Below, in pieces: positions 1-12,174 of a stretch of DNA of 64,000 bases. The notes beneath the pieces are model-generated. The model saw only the letters and a list, made by a program, of their open reading frames with translations. It was not told the origin of the DNA and did not search any database. A program made the position numbers and the translations under genes. The first letter of the stretch is position 1; each line of letters opens with the position of its first letter. This DNA comes from Deroplatys truncata (lineage: Eukaryota; Arthropoda; Insecta; Mantodea; Mantidae), in assembly GCA_030765065.1 (NCBI GenBank), contig CM060977.1:127352295-127416294 (forward strand), written 5' to 3'.

Positions 1-1
1 G

Positions 2-883
2 TTAGAGGACTCTGTTGGCAATAGCTTGAATCTCCTGTGTAATGTTGTGCTTCAGATCTTCCAATGTTTGGGGACGTGTGGCATAAACCCTGTCTTTTAA
101 GTAACCCCATAGAAAGAAGTCCGGCTGTGTCAAATCCGGAGATCTCGGTGACCACAGGTTCTTGGAAATTATCGTGTCGCCAAAGAAACTTACAATTAGT
201 GCCATGGATTCATTTGATGTATGGCATGTAGCACCGTCCTGCTGAAAATATCCTTGACTCAGCTCTACATCGTGTAGTTGCTCAGCAAACTCTATGAAAA
301 TCCGTCGGTACTCACTCCGATTTTAACCGGGTGCATAGGTGCTTCATGAATAACATGTGGATTTTTGCTGGCCCAATAGCGTGAGTTATTTGAGTTCACA
401 TAGCCGGATAAATGGAACCATGCTTCATTTGTGAACCATGCGATGGACAATATTGCAGGATTTTGCACAATGAACACCTGAAACCAACAATTCAGTCATC
501 TATTCTTATGTGGTTCCTGTAACTGATGGACAACCGTAATCCTATACAGCTTTAAGCCTGCATTTTTCACAGCTCTCTGATACATTGAGTAGCTGTACCC
601 TGTCTCCTGCGACAAACGTCTTAATAATTTTTTTGGGTGACAGATCCAGTCGTGCTCTTACCTTAACAACGACCGTGGGAAGCCTAGATGAACGAGTTTT
701 TGCCTTTTTCACTCACCAGAGAAGTGTTGTTTCCAATTTGTTTACCAGCCCCAGTACTGTGTTTCTTTGGGGAGGATTCCGAACACCAAATTCTGCCTGG
801 TATGCCCTTTAAGTAGCTATAATTGAATTCGTAATTCAGTATTTTTTTACATGGAAGAGTCATTCATTTAATGTCTACTCCAT
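2..883 (-). pseudogene. DUF4817-type Tc1/mariner-like transposase, degenerate and cut by window edge
   Basis: Read on the minus strand from an ATG at 881-883, the pieces follow the order of the large arthropod transposase family with an N-terminal DUF4817 helix-turn-helix and a DDE domain. An N-terminal part (TLNE, HVKKYWITNSI, QRAYQAEFGVRNPPQRNTVL) is followed by a middle part with SYSM and KNAG. The first catalytic region (WFTNEAWFHLSGYVNSNNSR) lies at about 370-440, and the end has SPDLTQPDFFLWGYLKDRVY at about 75-145. The gene would cut and paste its own element in the nucleus. Several in-frame stops (two within the first eight codons) and frame changes separate the pieces, so it is dead. 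The 3' terminal repeat lies beyond the window. No 5' terminal repeat could be paired. Confidence 0.8.
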
Positions 884-2384
884 TTTCACGTTGACTAGAA
901 CAAAATATCGAAAACAGTTGCCGACAATAAAACTAACAATTAGGAATAAAACATGAACATCTGCGCATCTGCGCAATCGAAACCTCAGAATATTCTGCTT
1001 AATTTAATGCTAAAATTGGGGCATTGAGCGAATTTCGAACATGATAATTAAAGAAAGTGTCAGTTCTTCATATGACTGTTATTTGCTTGTACAAGTAGTG
1101 TGCGGTTTCACCATACTCCAATGGACTTTGGAGCCATACCTAAGAGAATCACCTGTACCAGGAAGAAGTAAATCCACACTAGCTTTATTCCCTCTGTGTG
1201 ACTCCACTTACATATTCGTTTCAACTTTGTTTTGTTACTTGTCTGCAATATTTTATATCTATAACACTTAAAACGGGAACATGTAATGTATGCGATAACA
1301 TTTTCATTTTAAGTGAATTTCTGATCACATGTAGCGATAATGTAATGTGTATCTCTCTTTACTATACCACCCACTTCAACCCTCACAAAAACACAAACGC
1401 ATTATCGATTTCTGTGCGAGGGCAATGCATTATATCCAGCTGCCGACTTCCACCAAGTCTAATTTCGATGTAAAACATACGTTGTTTACGCAAACAACTC
1501 AGCTGTAGAGAATGTTTGACGACAGAGATTTGCTATAAACTCCATGGATGAACAGTTACCATGGGGAAAGGAAATATATACGTAACTCATTTCAGTTGCG
1601 GCTTCAACGTTATATGCTAGTAAGAAGTCTTTCACAACGTAATTTCAAATCAGAAATTATTACGTAAGCATGGTTTATACATCACATTTTCATCATTTCG
1701 TAATATAAATATGATTTCATAAAGCATAATGCAATTTTTCTATAAATATACTTTCTAGTTACTTCATTCGCTGTGTGTAGTTTCGATGTGTTTCATTCAA
1801 AATAGTAGTGATATTTACTGATGCAATTAATTTCATTATATCTCATTTTGATTTTATCCACAAAATTATGAGTAAGGAAGTCGTTAATGCCGAGAAAATA
1901 ATACTTCGTTACGACTTAAATAGACTGACTCAAACAACGCAATTAGGATTAAAAGAAATATATTCCAACCTAACTGAAATAATTGGGGAAATCTGGAACA
2001 CTGCCAATTTTCTCTTTCGCTCTATTTTTATTGGGGATTAATGCCAGTTCTTACTACATATGGCCTGATTTTCTTCTTTTTCTAAAAACGTATCGCTCTA
2101 TCTTGTTTTTGGCTTACCTACTTTGCGATATCCTCTAGGTTTATAAGATAATAACATTTCTGATATTAGTTACCCTTTCATTCTTAATGTGTGTTGGTAC
2201 CAATTAGTTTTAGTTTTTCATTTAGATTATATATTATTAAATGTTTTTGGATTTCGTTTTTTCTTCGTCTAGAACGGTATATCCAGCGACCGCTCTCAGG
2301 AATTTGGACACTGATACATAAAATTAAATGATATTTCGAAGAGTAAATGTGGAACGGGCCTAATGTTAGGGTCCTCCTTGGCAT
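884..2384. other. unassigned A+T-rich stretch
   Basis: I see no recognisable gene or repeat family here. Short open frames at 1041-1473 and 1808-2041 have no motif I recognise and look like chance. The 5' flank of the transposase above should lie in the first few hundred bases but is not delimited. Confidence 0.5.
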
Positions 2385-2515
2385 CTGCTAGTTATGGGGC
2401 CTGAGGAAAACCTGAAAAAATCTCAGTAAAGGAGGCGATCCTGGCGTGATTTAAACCAGAACCTCCTGTTTCCGAGCTCGTGCTTTAACGACCTCGGCTA
2501 TCCGTGTTAAGTCTC
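2385..2515 (-). repeat. tRNA-derived SINE head
   Basis: On the minus strand there is a polymerase III A-box-like segment (GATAGCCGAGGTCGTTAAAG) and, about 30 bases later, a B-box-like GGTTCTGGTTTAAATC. The downstream body contains the CAGGTTTTCCTCAGGCCCC stretch typical of arthropod tRNA SINEs. It is not a tRNA gene: the cloverleaf is not kept and the sequence runs on into a SINE body. Confidence 0.6.
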
Positions 2516-2868
2516 AACGGTCCCTGAAAATGTTTATAAAGAAAGGGACATTTTGGAGAAGGCTATGGTGGATTTATTAATCCATTTGAATTTTTTTATT
2601 GTTTCATTTGTTTAGCCCCTTTAATTCTATGGTCATGTCGGGGGCTTTAATTTGAGAAACAACTTAGTAAAGGTGCTTTTACTCGTTGAACTTAACGTTG
2701 GTTTTATTGTTACACTGAAACACTCACATTCGCTCCCAAACTCTACGGAGGGTACGGAATGTTTCTGGATACAGCGACATCCCTGCCCTAGGGCAGCAAT
2801 CGAAACCGAGTACTCTGGGATAAGAAGCCAGAACGCTAAACTCTCGAGCATAGAGTTAGCCCATTTTT
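2516..2868. other. unassigned spacer
   Basis: No motif recognised. Open frames of about 75 codons occur on both strands over the same bases, which argues for chance. Confidence 0.45.
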
Positions 2869-4624
2869 ACTTTCTCTACTAGTATAGTAAGTTGGGGAAG
2901 TTTTGCATTCCACCCAAAAATTCAATATCGAGACTTCACCAAAATACAAGTTTTGAGGACCCCTGAATCCGAAAAAAACATTTTTACTTTGTCTACTACG
3001 TATAGTAAGTAGGGGAAGTGTTGTACTCCACCCAAAAAATCGATACCGAGATTTCATCGGAAATATATATTTTGAGGCCCCCTGAATCCAAAAAAAAAGC
3101 ATTTTTGGAAACATGTCGTGTGTGTGTCTGTGTGTCTGTCTGTGAACAGCGTAACTCAAAAACGAACAGTCGGATAAACACCAAACTTGGTATTTAGGTT
3201 CAGTATCTTCCAGAGATTTGACACGAAGGTTTTCAAGAAAATCCCCTCACCCCAGATTACCCTTTACGTGCAACATTTTTCGAAAATTTTCATTTTCTCA
3301 AAAATGGCCAGCGATTTTGATTAAAACGTCATATGATTAAGATATTTTTAAGACAAATGAAATGTATATCTCGAATTTTCTGGGAATGTCTCCAGAAGTA
3401 TTCTTCATTGTGAACGACTTTTGCATAACTGGTAAACCATAAGAGTTAGATCCAATTTTACTACACAAAAACTGTAGATCACGTTAAAATACACAATTTA
3501 TGTCATACACATTTTTTTTGTTGAGTGAACCATTTTCGAGATATTGCTTATTATTCCCTTAAATTTTTCAATACTTATACTTTTTCTCAAATGGGAATTC
3601 GTTACTCATTTTTGTTTGTTTTGTTTTGGATATGCAAAGAGTATTAATCTGTGGCAAAGGGAATGGTGTTGCACATATCAACCAGCTATTAAGAGATATG
3701 TCTATGCTTAAAGGCTATTGTATTTCTATATTGCCCTTGCAAATATATATTCCACTTGCACCTACAAGAAAATTAACAATAAGATCGTTTCTGCAAATGT
3801 TTATCTCGATTAACATGAATTAGATGGAGAATAGGCGTTTGTAAAAATAGTTTGTACAAGAGTAGAGAAAGTAATGTGAGTGTAACACATCATATTTTTA
3901 GAAAAAGATCCGTGCGCGTCTGTTTGCGTTTCTGTGAACAGCATAACACAAAAACGAAAAGTCGGATAAATACCAAAGTTAATATTTGAGTTTAGAATCT
4001 TTCATGGATGCGATACGAAGATTTGCAAGAAAATCCCCACACGGCACACTGCCCCTTACATGGAATGTTTTTCGAAAATTTTGATTTTCTCAGAAATAAC
4101 TATCGATTTTGAATAAAGTATCATATGCTTAAGATAATTTTATGGGAAATCAAATGTATATCTAGAACTTTTTAAAAATGTCCCCAAAGTTCCTCTTCAT
4201 TCTGAATGGTTTTTGCATAAATGGTAAATCGTTAGAGATAACCAAATTGTACTACACAAAAAATATATATCTCGTTAAAATGCACAATTTTGTCATACAA
4301 ACATTTTCTGTGGAGTGAACCATTTCCGAGATATACCTTGTTATTTGTTTGAATTTTCCACTAATGCTTTTTTCAAATGGGAATTCGTTATTCTGTTTTT
4401 ATGTTTTGGACATGTAAAGAAAATTGAATACTCCACATAGCAACTTGCTCTTAAAATATTTGACTATCGCTTAAAGCCTACCATATTCCCCTTGCACCTA
4501 CAAGAAAATTAGCAATAGTTTCTGCAAATGTTTATCTCGATTAACATGAAGTAGGTGAGAATAACCGTTTGTAAAAATAGTTTGCATAGTAATAAAGTAA
4601 TGTGAATGCAACACAATATCAGAT
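2869..4624 (+). repeat. CTCTAC element, outer copy split by another copy
   Basis: The left end (ACTTTCTCTACTAG) begins at 2869 and runs to 2985, where it stops in the internal T-run after CTGAATCC. The same element resumes at 3900 (GAAAAAGATCCGTG) and ends near 4624 with CACAATATCAGAT. The gap is filled by a full second copy. The outer copy is noticeably more divergent from the family consensus than the inner one. Confidence 0.8.
2986..3894 (+). repeat. CTCTAC element nested inside another copy
   Basis: Complete copy of about 909 bp from ACTTTGTCTACTACG to CACATCATAT. It is flanked on both sides by TTTTT (2981-2985 and 3895-3899), which reads as a target duplication of the outer element's own T-run. 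It has no coding frame of note. Confidence 0.8.
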
Positions 4625-4758
4625 TTTTATTGCTTGTAAAAGGATTATACTTTACTCTCCATGGCGTTTTGACATTATTAAAAGCATTACAATTGCGGTT
4701 ACTATCCAGTTGATTGTAGACGTTCTACAGAAAAAGTCAATGTTACATTCAAATAAAT

Positions 4759-5563
4759 TTTTCTACTCTCTCTCTCTCCCTCTCTCTTCTCTCTACTTCA
4801 TTTTAATCGAGATAAAACTTAATGGAAATAGCTGATTACACATTTAGTTATAGATACAAAGATAGAAGCGTTAGTAAATGCTTAAGAACTGGACGGTAAT
4901 GCTGGTCTTATAATTCCATGCTGTTCCCATGACAACGCGAGAAACAAATGAAAATCCGTGGGACTGAAAAGAATGGCTAAATATTGAAGAATTTGAACCA
5001 TTAAAAAGGGATATCTCGGAAATAGTTGGTGCTACAGAAAACGCCATTTGAAATAAATTATATGTTTAAAGCGATCAACATGGTTTGTGTAGTACGTTTG
5101 TATCTGTCGCTTAACGTTTACCAGTTATATAAGATTATAAAAACTTCCTTCTGAATGAAGAGTGCTTCACAGGCTGTTCCAGAAAATTTAAGATATACAT
5201 TTTATTTAGCATGTAAACAACTTTAATATATGGCATTTTAATAAAAATCGATATAGCTATTTTGTAGAAAATAAAACGTTTCGAAAAATTTTCCATGTAA
5301 AGGTAGTTTGGAGTGGGGGCATTTTCTTAAAACCCTCCCTTTGTCACATCTTTGGAAGGCCCTGAACCTAAATACCAAGTTTCCTATTTATACGAATTTT
5401 TGTTTTTGTGTTATGCTGTTCACAGACACATACACACATATTTGTTTCTAAAGATGCTGTTTTTTTACTCTAGGGTACTCAAAACATGTATTTATGTTGA
5501 AAACTCGGTACCGAAGTTTTAAATGGAATGCAATACCCCTCTACCTATTGTGTTAGAGAAAGT
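4759..5563 (-). repeat. CTCTAC element, older subfamily
   Basis: Reverse-orientation copy ending at 5563 with TTAGAGAAAGT. It shares the central block TATGCTGTTCACAGACAC and the block AAATACCAAGTTT with the young copies. Its right-end region is a degenerate CT-rich run at 4760-4800. Confidence 0.65.
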
Positions 5564-6391
5564 AAAAGGCTAAGGAAGTAACGGCCGTAAAATTAAGCCA
5601 CAGTCGGACATAATTGTTGAAATGCAAGATTTTCCTACCCGTTTCTGGTGCGAAGTAGCATGCCATAGTATAAATCGATTTGTGTCTCATCAATATATTC
5701 CAAATTTACGAAATTAGTATATTATGACGTCGTTTGGTTTATGATTCAGCAACGTAAATCCTCAGTTGATCTCAATAGTTAGATTTCAATCAGTTCTATC
5801 CTCCCTCTCTCTTTCGTAATGTTGATACTAATTTTTTTATCCAACTTCTGTTTTTGCTCAAAAGCCACTACAAATTGAGGCTACCTTTCTACATTCACTA
5901 TTCCTAAAATGACTGCCGATGATTCTCGTCTGCAAAATGTACCCTTATCTAGTTCGTGATGTTGACCTCTGCAGTGCAAGATCACCTTGTAGTTCACACA
6001 CATTAGCATCCATGCTGTTTACCGCCTTGATGCGTTAGGATAATGAAGATTATAGGGCTCAGAGGATTTCCCTGGAGGGCTGCACTACTCTGAGGTATCT
6101 TGTTCGACTCTAGTCGTTAATCTGGATGACACCTAGGAGCAAGGCAGCCTATATGGCCTCAGCATAGTATATTGACTAGAGGTAATTACTACCTTACTCA
6201 TGCCCCTCTGCTTGTGTTACCTTTTCCGAATTTCCACAGTGTTGTTTCAAATCAGCATATAATGTGGGGGGGGGGGGTAAATCCACAGTGTACCTTCAAG
6301 TAACCAACCTCTTACTCCACCCAGCCACTATCAGTTCTCTATATGACTTGTGTGAAAAACAACCCAGAGGCACAGAAACGAACTATGAAAA
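5564..6391. other. unassigned stretch
   Basis: No gene or repeat family recognised. It contains a G-run at 6265-6274. Confidence 0.45.
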
Positions 6392-8153
6392 ACCTGATGT
6401 GTTACACTCACATACTTTCTCTACTCTTGTACAAACTATTTTAAAAACGCTTATTCTCCACATGTTTTATGTTAATCGAGATATCGATATGTTAATCTTA
6501 TTGCTAATTTTCTTGTAGGTTTCAAGGAGAATTGGTAGGCTTTAAGCGACAGTCAAAACATTTTAAGAGCTGGTTGCCATGTGGAGTATTCCATTCTCTT
6601 TGCATTACTAGGACAAAAAAAATCTGATGTGTTACATCACATGACTTTCTCTACTCTTGTACAAACTATTTTTACAAACGCTTATTCTCCATCTAATTGC
6701 TAACACTTGCAGACTCCATCTTATTGCTAATTTCCTTGTAGATGTAAGGGGAATATATATTTACAAGGGCAATAGAGAAATACAGTAGCCTTTAAGCACA
6801 TACATCTCTCTTAATAGCTGATTGCTAGGTGCAGCACCATTCCCTTTGCCACAGATTAATACTCTTTGCATATCCAAAACAAAAAATGAATAACGAATTC
6901 CCATTTGAGAAAATAAGTATTGAGAAATTTAAGGGAATAACAAGCAATATATCGAAAATGGTTCACTCAAAAAAACTGTATATGACATAAATTGTGTATT
7001 TTAACGCGATCTATATTTTTTGTGTAGTGAAACTTTGTCTATCTCTTATGGTTTACCAGTTATGCAAAAGTCGTTCACAATGAAGAATACTTTTGGAGAC
7101 ATTCCCAGAAAATTCAAGATAAACATTTTATTTGTCATGAAAATATCTTAAACATATGATATTTTTAGTCAAAATCGTTAGAGCCATTTTTGAGAAAATT
7201 AAAATTTTTGAAAAATGTTCCATGTAAAGGGTAATCTGGGGTGGGGGGATTTTCTTGAAAACCTTGTCTCATATCTGGAAATACTGAACCTAAATACCAA
7301 GTTTGGTGATTATCCAACTGTTCGTTTCTGAGTTATACTGTTCACAGACAGACACACACACAGACACACAGACAGACACATACACACACGGACATGTTTC
7401 CAAAAATGCTTTTTTTGGATTCAGGGTGTCTCAAAACATGTATTTCTGGTGAAATCTCGGAATCGAAGTTTTGGGTGGAATACAATACTTCCGCTGCTTA
7501 CTATACGTAGTAGAGAAAGTAAAAACCAGTAACAAACTCCCATTTGAAAAAAATTGTAAGTATTGGAGAATTTGAGGGAATAACAAGCAACATCTCGAAA
7601 ATTATTCACTTAACAAAAGAAATGTATATGACATAAATTGTGTATTTTAACGCGATCTACGTTTTTTGTGTAGTAAAATGTTGTCTATCTCTTATAGTTT
7701 ACCAGTTATGCTAAAGTCGTTCGCAATGAAGAATGCTTTTGGAGACATTCCCAGAAAATTCAAGATATACATTTTATTTGTCATGAAAATATCTTAAATA
7801 TATGATATTTTAATCAAAATCGTTACAGCCATTTTTGAGAAAATTAAAATTTTCGAAAAATGTTTGATGTAAAGGGTAATATGGGCTGGGGGCATTTTCT
7901 TGAAAACCTTTGTGTCGAATCTCTGGAAGATACTGAACCGAAATTCCAAGGTTGGTGTTTATCCGACTGTTCGTTTCTGAGTAATGCTGTTCACAGACAG
8001 ACAGACAGACACACACACACATGGACATGTTTCCAAAAACGCTTTATATGTATTCAGTACACCTCAAAACATGTATTTCCTGTGAAATCTCGGTATCGAA
8101 TTTTTGGGTGGAATGCAATACTTCCCCTACTTACTATACATAGTAGAGAAAGT
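6392..8153 (-). repeat. CTCTAC element, outer copy split by another copy
   Basis: The reverse copy starts at 6392 (ACCTGATGTGTTACACTC) and is interrupted in the A-run after TACTAGGACAAAAA. It resumes after 7520 with AACAAACTCCCATTTG and ends at 8153 (TAGTAGAGAAAGT). The two parts join in the correct order to give one copy of about 860 bp. Confidence 0.8.
6622..7520 (-). repeat. CTCTAC element nested inside another copy
   Basis: Full reverse copy of about 899 bp, from ATCTGATGTGTTACATCAC to GTAGTAGAGAAAGT, bounded on both sides by A-runs. It belongs to the young subfamily. Confidence 0.8.
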
Positions 8154-9091
8154 AAAAATATTATAATCGATGTGAAATGAAGAGGCAATTCGGATACCAC
8201 CGTTATGAAACCGTTTTGCTACGATTGGTTTAAAAGGAAGCGCTAAACCAACACAACATAATTAGGCTTTCTAGAGGAAGGGCGAAGAATTATTTGCATG
8301 TGTCATTAAACTGAACGACAGTTACGCCATTTACATGTATGAGAGCTTTCAACAGCGACATGTAGACAAAACAAAAGTATTCGTGCTTGCGCCTAAATTC
8401 AACAATGAACGTACTCCCCTAATAAGAACATATAAAAGTCTTCCATAAAATTGAGTTTGATGGAAACAAAATACAGGTTTGCATTATTACCCTAGGTCTA
8501 GGATGAGATTTGAGTTTTCTGTTGTAAGTTTTCAAATATCAAATGTTCTCAAGAGGTAATACTCATGAATCAGAACACATTTGTTGGTGTTCAGTGGTAA
8601 ATTTTTGTATGAATTGAAATTAATGAAATGAAGATGGACTTCGGTAGACAAACATATAGTTTATGTCGTCTGTATTTGTCAGCCAGTTATTGCGATAGTT
8701 CTAGATCTACATGTGTATTTCTTAGTCTAAGGTTTTTATTGCCTTACACATTAAGGTATAGAATATATATTACTAGTAATTTTGTGTACTCCTGGAAATT
8801 AATGGAAGTTATATTTTATTAATCACGGTTTTACACTAATCTCAGTTTATTGTGAAGTTCAGTTTGCAGTTATTTACTGTGAAATAAACGAAAAATCAAA
8901 CTGATTGCTCATTTAGAAGTATAAAAATTCTTTTATTTAATTTAACGCAGAAATATTGGAAATTATACGATGATTCAAAGCAATAGCTGCATTTTAAGCT
9001 TGCGGTCATTTCTCTAGCGTCAATTGAAACAAGAAAATAATATCATATATTTAAAGCATGATCTTCAGTTATCATTTAAGGTAGAATCTCT
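8154..9091. other. unassigned stretch
   Basis: No motif or repeat family recognised on either strand. The open frame at 8628-8822 has no recognisable domain. Confidence 0.45.
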
Positions 9092-9312
9092 TGCAGTAGG
9101 ATTTTTGTTTACGTTATTATTAGCACCACGCTTTGGGCGCCAATTTGAAGTGGATGTATTGCTGCTGTTGGAGAGCCAAACTTGAGATTGTTTATGCTGC
9201 CCCACGTACGATACAAAGTTTCCGGTAGCCTTCACTCCAAGTTCATTTTTACGGTGGCCTTCACCCCCACGTTTAAAAATTAACTTTGTATGTTTAATGT
9301 TTATTTAAATAT

Positions 9313-9331
9313 TATATATATATATATATAT
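9313..9331. repeat. (TA)n microsatellite
   Basis: About nine TA units inside LTR A. Other LTR copies have a plain A+T-rich stretch at the same place, so it is a local expansion. Confidence 0.85.
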
Positions 9332-9446
9332 GTTTGTCTCGGCAGCGTCAGTAGTAACTTGCAAAAATATGAATCTCTTAGCAGGGCTTGGTGCGGATAA
9401 AGAATGAACGCTTACACAAATTATTATTTTTACTTCACTCCTTTTT

Positions 9447-10345
9447 ACTTTCTCTACCACGTACAAAGTAGGGGAAGTATTGTATTCCACCCAAAAATTC
9501 GATACCGAGATTTCACCGGAAATACATGTTTTGAGACACCCTGAATCCAAAAAAAGCACTTTTGGAAACATGTACGTGTGTGTGTGTGTCTGTGTGTCTG
9601 TCGGTGAACAACATAACTCAGAAACGAACAGTCGGATAAACACCAAACTTGGTATTTAGGTTAGGTATCTTCCAGAGATGCGACACGAAGGTTTTCAAGA
9701 AAATCCCCCCACCCCAGACTACCCTTTACATGGAAGATTTTTCGAAAAGTTTATTTTCTCAAAAATGGCTAACGATTTTGATTAAAATATTATATGTTTA
9801 AGATATTTTTATGACAAATAAAATGTATATCTTGAATTTTCTGGGAATGTCTCCAAAAGTATTCTCCATTGTGAACGACTTTTGCATAACTGGTAAACCA
9901 TAAGAGATAGACAAAATTTCACTGCACAAACAATGTAGATCGCGTTAAAATACACAATTTATGTCATATACATTTTTTTTGTTGAGTGAACCATTTTCGA
10001 GATATTGCTTGTTATTCTCTTAAATTTTTCAATACTTATTTTCTCAAATGAAAATTCGTTATTCATTTTTTTGTCTTGGATATGCAAAGAGTATTAATCT
10101 GTGGGAAAGGGAATGGTGCTGCACCTAGCAACCAGCTATTAAGAGATATGTATGTGCTTAAAGGCTACTGTATTTCTATATTGCCCTTGTAAATATATAT
10201 TCCCCTTACATCTACAAGAAAAGTAGCAATAAGATAGAGTCTGCAAATGTTTATCTCGATTAACATGAAGTAGATGGAGAATAAGAGTTTGTAAAAATAG
10301 TTTGTACAAGAGTAGAGAAAGTCATGTGAGTGTAACACATCAGAT
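9447..10345 (+). repeat. CTCTAC element, young full copy inside LTR A
   Basis: Good reference copy (about 899 bp). It has, in order: ACTTTCTCTACCACGTAC, GTATTCCACCCAAAAATTCG, ATACATGTTTTGAG, a short TGTGTCTG run, GTGAACAACATAACTC, AAACACCAAACTTGG, GAATTTTCTGGGAATGTC, GCAAAGAGTATTAATC, AGAGTAGAGAAAGTCATG and CACATCAGAT. T-runs flank both ends (9442-9446 and 10346-10350). Solo LTR G shows the same LTR site without the insert (TTCTTTTATTAAT), so ends and target are fixed by an empty site. Copies carry no conserved protein-coding frame that I trust. The class is unknown: the terminal inverted match is only about 12 bp and is offset by about 25 bases at one end. Confidence 0.88.
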
Positions 10346-11008
10346 TTTTTATTAATTCTTCACACGATTAAATAACTTAACTGATATATCCTACCGTGGA
10401 GCTGTGAGATTATTTATTAATTGCACTTTTTAACACGTAAGCTTTATTTTATTCTCACCGTAATGATGTTTTATGTATCACACTTAAGCTGTGCCGTATC
10501 GACGTGCTCGGTAACGCTGTCTAGTAGCTTCCGGTTGGGAACGCTGTCTTCTAGCGTCTGGCTTCTACCGACTAAATTTGTAAATTTTTCTATTTCAAAT
10601 CTCTAATTGGCTAATTTTACTACAATAGAATACTTTTATTTAACTTAAGCTTCTTCTAGTTGTTGATTGGCTTTTATAAAAAATGTTTTAAATAATACAT
10701 TATAGTTCCAAGAATTGTTAGTAGCATTACTAAACTTTCTAATTTATCGTTGTCTCAAGGTTATCTCATTGTTACCTCATTGTTAGCAACTTTCGGCTTC
10801 TATTCTCACAGCTCCAACATCGTTAAACTACGTAATACATTCACCTAATATTATTATACGTGTACATAATAGTATAAACATTAATACAATGACTGTTACA
10901 TACATTTTACATATTATTACATACAAATATTGCCTTAAGGCGGGCTGTATTATATTTTATATTATATAAATATACTGATATCATTTAAATGTTAAAAATA
11001 CTGCCTCA

Positions 11009-12174
11009 CTTAGAGTATATTTGTTTTCCTCGGGAACATCTTACATAGGTATTTTTCATTATTTACTACAGACAACTATTTAAAGTGAGGAGCATTAGTT
11101 TGTAGTATTTGCACTGGGCCTTAAGGCGTGTTGAATCTGGTGACTGATTATTTAAACTTTTTCCCTTATTCAGGAAACGTTAATAGCAAGCTAAAAATGA
11201 AACAATGCTGAATAGGTGCAGAACTTTGCAGGGACATTTAAAGTGCAGTTTGTTAAGCTGGTTTTCTGAGCCCAGTGGTGGGTTTGATCCTGGCGTAAAG
11301 CGACTGTGTGTGCTTAACTACGATAGTTTCATTTTGACAGATTCATTGGTTTGTAAACAATACGGCGAAGTTAAAATTATATTCTATCTCGTTTCTCAAG
11401 TCAAGCTTGGTTTAGGTGTTACATGTTTATGGATCACTGAGGTCATCACTGAGGGAAGGAACAGAGTGAGCGTTTTTATGAGGTTAACTTACTTTGTGCT
11501 GTATTCTGCTTATGTTAAAGGAGAGAGGTCGAGTCCAGATGTAAACAACGGGCGTCGACAGGTTGTATCTAAAGAACATGCGGAAATTGTCGAAGGTGAA
11601 CGTTCTCCGTCTCTCGCTTCAGCAAAATCTGTCATATGAAACTCCTTTCGACATCGCATACAAATATTACACTTATATCCTTTCTTACTTTATCTGCGAA
11701 GTGGAACATCATGCCTATTACGGCATATTTATTACCCGTCTGTGCCCAGGGGACACGTGCCAAGGGCATCGGCAACTTAAAATCACGGACCAGTTGGCTC
11801 TGATCCGCCCTTTAGTCATCACAATCTACTTTCTTGAATGTGTTCATACTCGTTATTCCTAGGCCTTTTAAGGCCAGAGATCAATAACGATGTATTAAAG
11901 TGCTTTGAACTCCTGTACTGTGAGCTAGGGCAAGGGTAAAGTAGCTCTGCATTTAAGACAGATTGCTATTATATTACAACAGTTATTGAAATAATTCAAT
12001 GGATTTTTTAAAAAGGCGTTACGAAGTTAAATTAATCCATTATATTATAATTTAACTTCCTAATACCATTAATTAGAATCTCACTATAATTTTTTTTTAG
12101 TATTTTAGGAGTCGAAATTAAAACTATAATAGGTTGCTAGTTAAAAGTTGTTTGAAATATATGGTGTATATGTA
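11009..12174. other. unassigned stretch with one 144-codon frame
   Basis: The frame at 11205-11639 (+) has no recognisable domain, and most of it looks like chance. A B-box-like GGGTTTGATCCTGG at 11280 is not accompanied by a convincing A box. Confidence 0.4.

Larger units (their letters stand above)
9092..11008 (-). mobile_element. solo LTR A, interrupted by a CTCTAC element
   Basis: On the minus strand it begins TGAGGCAGTATTTTTAAC (at 11008) and ends ...TACTGCA (at 9092), TG...CA like the other eight LTRs. Net length is about 1.0 kb once the insertion at 9447-10345 is removed. It has two CCAAT boxes, the inverted GAGCTGTGAG motif pair, and GGCGCCCAAAGCG units near the 3' end. Flanks CTCT and CTTA do not match well. 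No internal region is attached. With C and H it forms a subfamily (CGAAAGTTGCTAAC variant). Confidence 0.8.

Noticed and set aside
2869-4624. Tandem duplication of a 0.9-kb repeat
   Set aside because: The first copy is incomplete exactly where the second resumes, so nested insertion explains the arrangement.
9092-11008. LTRs as ordinary 5' LTRs followed by a primer-binding site
   Set aside because: Target duplications lie beyond the primer-site-like units in several copies, so the units are inside the LTR and the copies are solo.
11205-11639. 144-codon open frame and a B-box-like GGGTTTGATCCTGG
   Set aside because: No domain and no partner A box; consistent with chance.
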